64,000 nt of DNA from Nitrospinaceae bacterium (GTDB taxonomy: Bacteria > Nitrospinota > Nitrospinia > Nitrospinales > Nitrospinaceae): positions 1 to 64,000 of the forward strand of contig JAJDBF010000017.1 of NCBI GenBank assembly GCA_029261535.1, written 5' to 3'. The first letter of the stretch is position 1, and each line of letters begins with the position of its first letter. Both the position numbers and the translations under genes were made by a program. Of the stretch, positions 32,365 through 40,233 are shown one piece after another. The notes beneath the pieces are model-generated. The model had not been told where the DNA came from, made no database searches, and saw only the letters and a list, made by a program, of their open reading frames with translations.

Positions 32365-33465
32365 ATGAAGTTGACGACGAAGAAAAATTTCACAAGAAGC
32401 ATCATCGGTCTGGGAGTGGCCTTGCTGATGATGGGGTTTGCTACAGGTTGCTCCAAGCAATTACTGCCGCCGGAGATTGAGGCGAGCAATGGTGGTGCCA
32501 GTGGTTTTCAAACCAGCCTGTCCGAAAATGGCGGGGGCATCAACGAGGGCAATGTTGGTGGCGGAAACACCGGCAGTGGCAATGGAAGTGGTGGCGGAAC
32601 CGGAGGTTCAGCTGGAGAAGGTTTCAACATTTCCGAACAAAATGAAGGCTTCCCGGGTGGTGGTAGTGGCTCTGGAACTGCTAATGGCGGTCCCGGATTT
32701 ATTCAGGAAGGAAATATTGCTGAAGGCGATCCCGGCTTTGCTGGCTCCGGCCCCAACTTTTCCGGTAGTGAAGATGGAAACTTCGGTAGCGGTTCCGGGC
32801 CGATGCCTGGTAATGGTTCTGCTGGTTGGGCACCGAAAGACGGATCGGGTTTTGGTTCTGGGTCGGGTTCTGGATCTGGATCGGGTTCTGGTTCCGGTGG
32901 ATCTTTCGCAACCTTTGGTTCTGGAGGTGGCGCTGGCGGTACCGGTCCTCTGGGTGAGGGCCAAGGCGGTTTGCCTGATACGAGCATGGACACCCGTCCC
33001 TTCCACACAGGTCCTACTGGAGCACCCGGTTCTTCCGCAGGTTCGTCAGGTGGTTCCATGGCGGCGGGTGGTGGCTCAACAATGGGAGGTATGACCCAGC
33101 AGGAAGCTCGTCTGGCAGATTTTATGGATTCTCAGGACTTGAATGACATCCATTTTGCCTACGACCAGTACGACCTGACCGAATCAAGCAAGGAGGTTCT
33201 TCGCACCAATGCGGATTGGCTAAATTCTAATCCCACTGCCCGTATCGAAATCCAGGGGCATTGCGATGAACGCGGAACCAATAACTACAACCTGGGACTC
33301 GGCGAACGCCGGGCTCTGAGTACGAAAAAATTCCTCACTGCGCTGGGTGTCGATGCCAACCGCATTTTCACCATCAGCTATGGTGAAGAAAAACCGTTCT
33401 GCTTCGATAGCAACGATGCCTGCTGGAATAAAAACCGGCGTGCTCATTTTATGGTAGCCCGTTAA
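32365..33465 (+). CDS. pal: Pal, peptidoglycan-associated lipoprotein with a very long Gly/Ser linker
   Basis: The lipobox in LLMMGFATGCSKQLLPPEIE gives lipidation at Cys29. Residues about 40-245 are almost wholly Gly, Ser, Asn and Pro, ending in an uninterrupted GS run (FGSGSGSGSGSGSGSGG). The OmpA-like peptidoglycan-binding domain (about 258-366) has DIHFAYDQYDLTESSKEVLR, then IEIQGHCDERGTNNYNLGLG and ERRALSTKKFL. Typical Pal proteins have a linker of about 30-50 residues, so this tether is four to five times longer. I start at the ATG at 32365 with AAAGAGG upstream. A strong terminator follows the stop. Confidence 0.93.
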   Translation: MKLTTKKNFTRSIIGLGVALLMMGFATGCSKQLLPPEIEASNGGASGFQTSLSENGGGINEGNVGGGNTGSGNGSGGGTGGSAGEGFNISEQNEGFPGGGSGSGTANGGPGFIQEGNIAEGDPGFAGSGPNFSGSEDGNFGSGSGPMPGNGSAGWAPKDGSGFGSGSGSGSGSGSGSGGSFATFGSGGGAGGTGPLGEGQGGLPDTSMDTRPFHTGPTGAPGSSAGSSGGSMAAGGGSTMGGMTQQEARLADFMDSQDLNDIHFAYDQYDLTESSKEVLRTNADWLNSNPTARIEIQGHCDERGTNNYNLGLGERRALSTKKFLTALGVDANRIFTISYGEEKPFCFDSNDACWNKNRRAHFMVAR

Positions 33466-33504
33466 TCACCTCGTTGATTACTGGACCTGTACCTCTTCGT
33501 CGAT

Positions 33505-33546
33505 CGACCGCAATGGGAGTTTTCCCATTGCGGTCGTTTTTTTTTG
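33505..33546 (+). terminator. Rho-independent terminator after pal
   Basis: CGACCGCAATGGGA and TCCCATTGCGGTCG form a perfect 14-base stem with a four-base loop, followed by nine T. It lies 40 bases after the pal stop. Confidence 0.95.
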
Positions 33547-33551
33547 ATCGT

Positions 33552-33650
33552 CCACCTTCCGGTGGGGGTAATGGGCTGACCCTTCAAGAGCAGACAATAT
33601 ATCCTGAGCGCATCGCAGAATATTTTCGCGTCAGCCGACCGCAAGGCCCG
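33552..33650 (+). repeat. R1 repeat copy, best complete example
   Basis: Left hairpin CCACCTTCCGGTGG, then GGGTAATGGGCTGACCC, AAGAGCAGACAATATATCC, GAGCGCATCGCAGAATAT, and the right end GACCGCAAGGCCCGG. The same block order is found inside the 102-aa gene and in queE. A second, partial copy seems to lie at about 33684-33760. Confidence 0.8.
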
Positions 33651-33955
33651 GCAAATACCCGCATTTCGTGGTACGCTAAACTCACCTTACGGTCCTCCGC
33701 GGACTGCGAACGTGTCAATCGTTTTTGAGCAGACACTAATTTTAAATCGCAACACCATGTAGAGGGCTGGGTTGGTTTTTCTCCTGGCCACTTTGCTGGA
33801 GGATTGACGAGGAATGAACGCCTTGAACCTCGTTGCCGCCTTTCGACCTGGCTCAAGGTGACAACAAAAAGGCTAAAGTCCAAGGCGAGATTCTTCACCT
33901 TCGGTTCAGAATGACATGCCAGGGTTTTCTTTTCTATCCGCCGTGCGCGGAGCAC

Positions 33956-34062
33956 TACCTTGCGCCACTCGCCGTGGGGGCGACGGGCCAACCGTTTGTG
34001 AATACAAAAATCACTTTTGTGAACATTAAATTGTTTTCTTGTAACCGACCGTAAGGTCCGGC
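33956..34062 (+). repeat. R1 repeat copy upstream of the coiled-coil gene
   Basis: TACCTTGCGCCACTCGCCG, GGGGGCGACGGGCCAACC and the right end GACCGTAAGGTCCGGCG frame an AT-rich centre. R3 words (TTCGACCTGGCTCAAGGTGA, AGGCGAGATTCTTCACC) lie just before it at 33830-33920. Confidence 0.65.
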
Positions 34063-34103
34063 GAGCACCACCCCATCGTCAACTCCTTTTTCGGATGTGA
34101 ACT

Positions 34104-35723
34104 ATGAAACGGCTTTTAAATTTCCTTTGGATCAGTATTTTTCTGTCTTTGGTTTTTTCGGCGAGCCCAGCTTCGGCCCAGTTGTTTGGCAGTGATGAAA
34201 AGAACTGGGAAAAGGTATTGATCGAACTCAAAAAAATCAATGCCCGTCTGGTGTCCTTGCACAATAAGGATTTGCCAACCTTGCACCGTAATCAGGCTGA
34301 AATGATGGATCAGGTGGGAAGTCTGCGCAATATGTTGCCTGGCATTCAGGGGAAAATGGAGGAACTCCGGAGCAACCAGTCCGATCAAATGAGTGGAATC
34401 CAGAATCGTATCGGTCAGATTGAATCCTTTGTTCAGGGTGAAATGTCCCGGCAGGGTGACCTGCAGAAAGCCGAGTTGTCCGGGTTTAAAAAAGATGTCG
34501 CCGACAAATTCGACCAGCTCCGTCAGGGGATGGCGCAGGATATGGAACAGATGGCGACCGCCAACCAGGGTCAATTTCAGCAGATGACGCAGAATAACGA
34601 GGCGGCGTTGACAGCGATGAAACTGCAAATGGACAAACAGGCGGACAAGACCGGACAGGTGATCGGTCACCTGAGCAAAATTCTGGAGGCGAATGCCAGT
34701 CAATTCCAAACACTCAATACGCGGATGGACAGCCTCAATCAAATGGTGATGACCAATTCGCAGGCACTGAATTCAGGCTTTGTCGCGATCGAATCCAACA
34801 ACCGGGTGGTCAATGCCAACACGGACACCATCACCCGTGTGCTCAAAAAAGGATTCACCGAACAGGAAAAAGTTCAGGTGGCGGTCGCCACACTCGGGGC
34901 TGAAATATCAAAAGCGCAGGACAATATTAAATTGACGCGGGATACGATTGGCTTGCTCAAGGGAATTATCGACCCCAAACTCGATGCGCTGACGCGAGGG
35001 CAGGCAACACTTCAAAACGGACAAAGCACCGTCCAGCAATCGGTCGTGAGTGGCCAGAAACAAATCGCCGACCAGGTAGGAGCGATGCAAGCCGGTCAGG
35101 TTCAGATCACAGAGCGTTTCAATAAACTGGTCGAAACAACTCAGGCGATGCTGACCCACTCCGGTCAGGTCGGAGAACAGTTGAACCAACTCGGTGGAAA
35201 AGTGGTAAGCGGTCAAGGGGACATGCAGTTGAACAATCAGAAACTGGGCAAGCTGATCGATATCCTCAAAGCCATGGCTCAGGAGCAACAGAAGTTTGAC
35301 CACCTTCTCAACGGTCAGGGCAAGATTCAAACTTCCCTCGCAAGCGATCAGCAGAAGATTGACAACCTCATCCTCGGGCTCGGTCAAGTACACAAGATGG
35401 CTTCTGGTGAGGAGCAGAAGATCGACAATCTCATTCTCGGATTCAGTCAGGTACACAAGATGGTTTCCGGTGAGGGGCAGAAATTGGATCAGTTGATCAA
35501 CGGTCAGAACGAAGTGCGGAAGGCGGTCATCGCCACATCCGCCCAGTCTGGGCAGGTGCTGTCAGCCAGTCTGGAAGTAGAAAAAACCGTGACCGGTTCG
35601 TCTGCGCGAATGGAACATATAATGAAAGGCAACCAGGCGTTTCAGGAAGCACTGGCAGATCTCAGGCGAAAAGCCAATGTCAACATTTCCAGGAACGATG
35701 CTATCCTGAAAAAATTAAAATGA
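34104..35723 (+). CDS. Exported coiled-coil protein, 539 aa
   Basis: The signal peptide MKRLLNFLWISIFLSLVFSA ends at ASAQ. The rest is nearly all helix with Gln, Met and Leu in coiled-coil spacing, and no Cys. In the last third the unit QKIDNLILGLGQVHKMASGE recurs about four times with a period near 24 residues (QQKFDHLLNGQGKIQTSLAS, QKIDNLILGFSQVHKMVSGE, QKLDQLINGQNEVRKAV). It lies where ybgF/cpoB is found in other Tol-Pal loci. It shares no TPR with CpoB, although both have N-terminal coiled coils. An envelope scaffold role is likely; no family name is offered. Confidence 0.8.
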   Translation: MKRLLNFLWISIFLSLVFSASPASAQLFGSDEKNWEKVLIELKKINARLVSLHNKDLPTLHRNQAEMMDQVGSLRNMLPGIQGKMEELRSNQSDQMSGIQNRIGQIESFVQGEMSRQGDLQKAELSGFKKDVADKFDQLRQGMAQDMEQMATANQGQFQQMTQNNEAALTAMKLQMDKQADKTGQVIGHLSKILEANASQFQTLNTRMDSLNQMVMTNSQALNSGFVAIESNNRVVNANTDTITRVLKKGFTEQEKVQVAVATLGAEISKAQDNIKLTRDTIGLLKGIIDPKLDALTRGQATLQNGQSTVQQSVVSGQKQIADQVGAMQAGQVQITERFNKLVETTQAMLTHSGQVGEQLNQLGGKVVSGQGDMQLNNQKLGKLIDILKAMAQEQQKFDHLLNGQGKIQTSLASDQQKIDNLILGLGQVHKMASGEEQKIDNLILGFSQVHKMVSGEGQKLDQLINGQNEVRKAVIATSAQSGQVLSASLEVEKTVTGSSARMEHIMKGNQAFQEALADLRRKANVNISRNDAILKKLK

Positions 35724-35804
35724 TCCGGCCTTGCTAGCACAAAAAAATTTTGTGACGCTCCAAATCAAAAGTAAAAGTGTTTTAATATTTTCCCTTCCAG
35801 GGTG

Positions 35805-35990
35805 ACCTTTGCATAACCCAAAAAATAAAAAGCAAAGGCGAGATTCTTCACTCTGCGGAGTTTATCCTGAGCCTGTCGAAGGGCGTCGTTCAGAATGACA
35901 GTTCGTTATTTTTATTTGTCACCCTGAGCTTGTCGAAGGGGGACTTCCTCTTTTCAGTCCCTCAAAAAGTACTTATGCAAAGGTCTCCCT
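35805..35990. mobile_element. R3 MITE-like element, short form, upstream of radA
   Basis: Left end GTGACCTTTGCATAACC and right end TACTTATGCAAAGGTCTCC form the terminal inverted repeat. Inside are AGGCGAGATTCTTCACTCTG, GAGCCTGTCGAAGGGCG, TGTCACCCTGAGCTTGTCGA and CAGTCCCTCAAAAAG. It sits about 30 bases before radA. Confidence 0.75.
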
Positions 35991-36021
35991 TCCAAGGGGG
36001 ATTGGACACTACAGGTAACCG

Positions 36022-37401
36022 ATGGCACGAACCAAAACCGAACACGTCTGCCAGAGTTGTGGTCACCGCGCTCCCAAGTGGCTTGGCAAATGCCCGGAGT
36101 GTGGCGACTGGAACAGCTTTGCCGAAGAGGTTCTGCGCCCGGCCTCCCAGCCCAAAAATAATAGAAGCCGATCATCCTCTGCCGCGCCCGCGAAAGTAAT
36201 GTCGATCACCGATGTTTCACCCTCAGCGGCTGTCCGTCTGAGTTCCGGGATCGATGAACTCGATCGCGTACTGGGCGGCGGGCTGGTGCCGGGTTCTCTG
36301 ATTTTACTGGGCGGCGATCCGGGGATCGGCAAGTCCACCCTCGTTCTGCAAAGTTTGTTCGAAATGGCCAAGGCGGGCCACCCGGTACTTTATGTTTCCG
36401 GTGAGGAATCGCCGGAGCAGATTCAACTGCGCGCCAGCCGGTTGAACCGTCTATCCAAAAATTTTCGCGTGTTTTCTGAAATCTGCCTAGAAGATATTCT
36501 GCGGGTGCTCGATGAAGAAAACCCATCGGTGCTCGTCCTCGATTCCATCCAGACATTTCACACAGCGGATCTGCCCTCTGCCCCCGGCAGTGTCGGGCAG
36601 GTGCGCGAGGTGGCGTTCAAGGTGTTTCAGGAATGCAAATCGCGCGGCTTGCCGGTCTGGATCATCGGTCACATCACCAAAGAAGGGGCCATCGCCGGGC
36701 CCAAATCGCTGGAGCACATCGTCGACACGGTATTGTATTTTGAAGGCGAGCGCGGCAATCATTTCCGAATACTGCGCGCGATCAAAAATCGTTTCGGAGC
36801 GACTCCCGAGATGGGTGTGTTTGAGATGAGCGATGAAGGTTTGCGACCGGTGGCGAACCCTTCCGAATTATTTCTGGCAGAGCGACCGAAGGAAAGTCCC
36901 GGTTCCGTCATCGTCACCACTCTGGAAGGGACGCGCCCGCTGTTGGTTGAAGTGCAGGCCCTGGTCAGCTCTTCCGCCTCCATTGGCATGCCACGTCGCA
37001 TGGCTTCCGGAGTCGACCCGAATCGCATGTCGCTGTTGGTGGCAATCCTCGAAAAACGATCAGGATTGCACTTGCAGGGCGAGGATATTTTCGTCAATAT
37101 TGCGGGGGGATTGAAAGTGACCGAACCGGGGATCGACCTCGGCATGGCAGTCGCCATTGCCGGTAGTTTTCAGAATAAGGCGATCGACCCGCTGACGGTG
37201 TTGATCGGCGAGGTCGGGCTGACGGGCGAGGTGCGATCGGTCGGGCAACTCGAAGTGCGCTTGCAGGAAGCATCGCGACTCGGCTTCACCCGTTGCATTG
37301 TCCCGCAGATCAATAAAAACGCCAACCTGAAACCCCCAGCCGGATTACAACTCGTGCAGGTCGCCTCGCTGGAACAGGTCTTCGATACCGTGTTTGAATA
37401 G
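36022..37401 (+). CDS. radA: RadA, DNA repair and recombination ATPase
   Basis: RadA promotes branch migration in homologous recombination. An N-terminal C4 zinc finger, CQSCGHRAPKWLGKCPEC (residues 10-27), is followed by a RecA-like core with Walker A LLGGDPGIGKSTLVLQ near 93. The RadA-specific KNRFG motif is in AIKNRFGATPEMGVFEM, and the C-terminal Lon-protease-like domain starts about 330 (RSGLHLQGEDIFVNIAGGLK, DLGMAVAIAGSF). Length is normal. The gene is followed after 11 bases by ispD and is probably co-transcribed with it. Confidence 0.96.
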   Translation: MARTKTEHVCQSCGHRAPKWLGKCPECGDWNSFAEEVLRPASQPKNNRSRSSSAAPAKVMSITDVSPSAAVRLSSGIDELDRVLGGGLVPGSLILLGGDPGIGKSTLVLQSLFEMAKAGHPVLYVSGEESPEQIQLRASRLNRLSKNFRVFSEICLEDILRVLDEENPSVLVLDSIQTFHTADLPSAPGSVGQVREVAFKVFQECKSRGLPVWIIGHITKEGAIAGPKSLEHIVDTVLYFEGERGNHFRILRAIKNRFGATPEMGVFEMSDEGLRPVANPSELFLAERPKESPGSVIVTTLEGTRPLLVEVQALVSSSASIGMPRRMASGVDPNRMSLLVAILEKRSGLHLQGEDIFVNIAGGLKVTEPGIDLGMAVAIAGSFQNKAIDPLTVLIGEVGLTGEVRSVGQLEVRLQEASRLGFTRCIVPQINKNANLKPPAGLQLVQVASLEQVFDTVFE

Positions 37402-37412
37402 GACAAAATCAG

Positions 37413-38129
37413 ATGTCAGGTTGGAAACATGTTTCAGCGATCATCACAGCCGGTGGACGCGGCGTGCGTATTGGCGGGGACGTGCCCAAACAGTTTCTTG
37501 AATTGAGCGGCAAACCGATTCTCGAACACACGCTGGAAAATTTTCAAGCGACCGGGCTCGTCGATGAAGTACTGCTAGTGGTACCTGCCGATTCCGTATC
37601 ACAGGTTGAAAAAGACTACGCCCGTTTCAACGGCTGGTTGACGCGGGTGGTTGCCGGGGGGAAAGAGCGTCAGGACTCTGTCGGCAATGGCCTGAATTCA
37701 CTTGGCCCCTCAGCGGATATCGTGCTGGTGCATGACGGGGTGCGACCCTTTGTGACGCACGAAATGTTGCAGAAATCCATCGCCACCGCGCATGAACACG
37801 GCGGGGCGATCTGCGCTATTCCCGTCAGTGACACGTTAAAGCGCGCCGACGCAAACGGCGTGGTGTCGGAAACCATCGACCGGCAAGGCCTGTGGCGCAT
37901 GCAGACACCGCAAACCTTTTCACGCGGCATACTGGAAGAGGCCTTCGAACAAGCGCGGGCCGATGGATTTTACGGCACCGATGAAGGCATGCTGGTGGAA
38001 CGGCTGGGACGACCGGTGAAACTTGTCACCGGCTCCGAGTTCAACATCAAGATCACCCGTCCGGAAGACCTGGTTCTGGCAAAACGCATCGCCACTTTCT
38101 GGCAGGACTACGTGAGGCAGACAAAATGA
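37413..38129 (+). CDS. ispD: IspD, 2-C-methyl-D-erythritol 4-phosphate cytidylyltransferase
   Basis: Transfers CMP to methylerythritol phosphate in the non-mevalonate isoprenoid route; the products include the squalene for hopanoids. The N-terminal nucleotide-binding loop is AIITAGGRGVRIGGDVPKQF, the central motif VLVHDGVRPFVT, and the C-terminal motif TDEGMLVERLGRPVKLVTGS. The length (238) is that of the free enzyme, not the IspDF fusion. It overlaps the next small gene by four bases. Confidence 0.95.
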   Translation: MSGWKHVSAIITAGGRGVRIGGDVPKQFLELSGKPILEHTLENFQATGLVDEVLLVVPADSVSQVEKDYARFNGWLTRVVAGGKERQDSVGNGLNSLGPSADIVLVHDGVRPFVTHEMLQKSIATAHEHGGAICAIPVSDTLKRADANGVVSETIDRQGLWRMQTPQTFSRGILEEAFEQARADGFYGTDEGMLVERLGRPVKLVTGSEFNIKITRPEDLVLAKRIATFWQDYVRQTK

Positions 38130-38359
38130 AAAATATTATGGTGGCGCTGGCCGGGCTGGCCAGCCTGATTTACCTGATCAACCCGACGGCGGGAATCATT
38201 GAAATCATTCCGGACAACCTGCCGATCATCGGCAACCTGGATGAAGGCACCGCCGCCGCAGTGCTTCTTGCGGCTCTTCGATACTATGGCGTTGACCTGA
38301 CAAATTTTCTGCGCAAGGGTATCAAGGAACCCGACGACAAGGACGCTCCAGAAAAATGA
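38126..38359 (+). CDS. Small membrane protein, 77 aa, possibly DUF1232-like
   Basis: The ATGA overlap with the ispD stop shows coupling. The product MKNIMVALAGLASLIYLINP continues with a YLI-NP-and-IPD pattern (IPDNLPIIGNLDEGTAAAVL) that recalls the DUF1232 family, where YLxxPxDLIPDFIPxxGxLDD is the core. The second half has a helix, AAVLLAALRYYGVDLTNFLR, and a charged tail. Function unknown. Confidence 0.7.
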   Translation: MKNIMVALAGLASLIYLINPTAGIIEIIPDNLPIIGNLDEGTAAAVLLAALRYYGVDLTNFLRKGIKEPDDKDAPEK

Positions 38360-38481
38360 TGTCTGGCGGTTTTGATCTGCTTCTCCTCGTTCAAACTTGC
38401 ATCTAAATTACAATGAACTCAAGTGCCATCAAATTCCTGATCCAACTCATCATTCGAAAAATAACTGGAAGGAGAATCCCC

Positions 38482-38919
38482 ATGCTTTCCGTCGGAACCG
38501 AAGCACCCGATTTTCTGGTCAACGACCACAACGGCAATCGCATCACCTTGAAAGAACAACGCGGCAAAAAAGTCATCCTCTGGTTTTATCCCAAGGCAGA
38601 CACCCCCGGTTGCACCATGGAAGGTCAGGGGTTCCGCGATGACTATCAGCAGATTCAGGAAAAGAACACGGTAGTGTTCGGCATCAGTCTCGACAACGAA
38701 ACCGACAACAAGGCCTTCGCCGAAAAATTTGATTTCCCCTACCCTCTGCTGTGCGATACCGGGCGTGAAATCGCTCTGGCCTATCAGGCGATCCAAAGCA
38801 AGGACGATGGTTACGCCAACCGCATCACCTACGTGATCGACGAAGCCGGAAAAATCGCCGAGGCGATCGATCAGGTGGACACCAAAACACATTCCAAAGA
38901 TTTATGCTCGCGTATGTGA
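38482..38919 (+). CDS. bcp: Bcp/PrxQ-type peroxiredoxin
   Basis: Reduces hydroperoxides in the cytoplasm using a reactive cysteine. The thioredoxin-like fold shows VGTEAPDFLVNDHNGNRITL, then the active site FYPKADTPGCTMEGQGFRDD with peroxidatic Cys44. The second Cys usually found five residues later is Gln49 here. Other Cys (LLCDTG and near the C-terminus, KDLCSRM) are possible resolving partners. I start at the ATG at 38482, which has AAGGAG upstream; 23 upstream codons of the open frame are not part of the family. Length (145) is normal. Confidence 0.92.
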   Translation: MLSVGTEAPDFLVNDHNGNRITLKEQRGKKVILWFYPKADTPGCTMEGQGFRDDYQQIQEKNTVVFGISLDNETDNKAFAEKFDFPYPLLCDTGREIALAYQAIQSKDDGYANRITYVIDEAGKIAEAIDQVDTKTHSKDLCSRM

Positions 38920-38991
38920 CGGGGGGATTGTCGGGGTTGACCCCTTGACTTCGGCCCGATACTATACGGTTTTTTTACACACGGAGCGGTC

Positions 38992-40104
38992 ATGGCCTAT
39001 AAAGATTATCTGAAGTTTGCCAACGAACTGAGTGCGAAGGAGCGTAGCAAAAAACGTTCTCTCCTGAGCGAACCTATCTCTCAGGTCGATTTCGACAAGA
39101 TCAAAAATGTGGCGGATCTTGTCGAGGCCTATCAGAACTCCTCTATTCAGGCACGCAACATCGGTGCCTGTGCAGACATTTTTGTCCGCATGCTGGAAGA
39201 CAAGGAACGCCCGACGATCATGCTGGGCCTTGCCGGGCCTCTCATTGCCGCCGGCCTCAGAAAAGTTCTGCGGGACATGATCCACCACAACATGGTGGAC
39301 GTGATCGTTTCTACCGGCGCGGTTTTATATCAGGATTTTTATCAGGCGATGGGGGCTCAGCATTATCGCGGCACACCACATGCCGATGACACCAAACTGC
39401 GCGACATGCTCATCAACCGTATCTACGACACCTATGTGGATGAGGAAAAGTTTGCACAGTTCGATTCCTTCATCGGGGAATTTGCAGACGGTCTGGAGCG
39501 GCGCGCCTATTCGTCCCGCGAGTTTATAAGCCTGTTGTCTGAAGAGATCGATGACAAGGATTCCATTCTGGTGACGGCGCGGAAGAAAGGCGTTCCCATT
39601 TTCTGTCCGGCGATTGCCGATTCGAGTATCGGCATTGGCCTGACCGAACATTATTATCAATCGCGCAAAACCGGCAAACAGCCGATCACCATCGATGCCA
39701 TTCGCGACAACTATGAAATCACGCAGATGGTGGTGAAGTCCAAACGCACCGCCGCATTTTATGTGGCAGGGGGTGTGCCGAAAAATTACATCAACGATTC
39801 GATTGTGATGGCTTATGTGTTCGGCAAGAGTACCGGCGGTCACAAGTACGCATTGCAGATGACCACCGAGGCGCCGCATTGGGGGGGCTTGAGCGGCAGT
39901 ACCCTGGCGGAGGCGCAGTCCTGGGGCAAGATCAACAAGAAAGCAAATTTCTGCCAGGCGTTCGTGGAGCCGAGCGTATCGCTTCCTTTGATCGCAGGTT
40001 ACGCGATGCAGAAAAAAGCATCGAAGAACCGGACGCGTCTGTCGATCAAATGGGACGGCGATAAATTAAAAGAACTAAAAGTAATCAAGAAAAAGGCGCG
40101 ATAG
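38992..40104 (+). CDS. Deoxyhypusine synthase-like protein
   Basis: In archaea and eukaryotes this fold transfers the butylamine part of spermidine to a lysine of IF5A. Bacterial relatives are thought mainly to make homospermidine or other polyamines. The NAD-binding fold has LGLAGPLIAAGLRKVLRDMI, DVIVSTGAVLYQDFY and the STGGHKYALQMTTEAPHWGG segment. The lysine that forms the enzyme intermediate is in AEAQSWGKINKKANF near 320. Length (370) agrees. No spermidine synthase or IF5A is nearby; the unusual efp of this window lies 11 kb away. Substrate not assignable from sequence alone. Confidence 0.88.
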   Translation: MAYKDYLKFANELSAKERSKKRSLLSEPISQVDFDKIKNVADLVEAYQNSSIQARNIGACADIFVRMLEDKERPTIMLGLAGPLIAAGLRKVLRDMIHHNMVDVIVSTGAVLYQDFYQAMGAQHYRGTPHADDTKLRDMLINRIYDTYVDEEKFAQFDSFIGEFADGLERRAYSSREFISLLSEEIDDKDSILVTARKKGVPIFCPAIADSSIGIGLTEHYYQSRKTGKQPITIDAIRDNYEITQMVVKSKRTAAFYVAGGVPKNYINDSIVMAYVFGKSTGGHKYALQMTTEAPHWGGLSGSTLAEAQSWGKINKKANFCQAFVEPSVSLPLIAGYAMQKKASKNRTRLSIKWDGDKLKELKVIKKKAR

Positions 40105-40233
40105 GTTTCAAGTTCTTTTATAAGGGCTGGGGAGTCTAAAATGAGGGCGGCTTTCTTCCAATAGCGGACATTATAAACGCCACGCTCAGCGGCAAATTTA
40201 TCTGACAGCACACCTTGTTATTCTATGTATTGC

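Noticed and set aside
32438-33094. Plus-strand 218-codon frame inside pal and minus frames of 118-132 codons
   Set aside because: These come from the low-complexity Gly/Ser codons of the Pal linker, which contain few stops in other frames.
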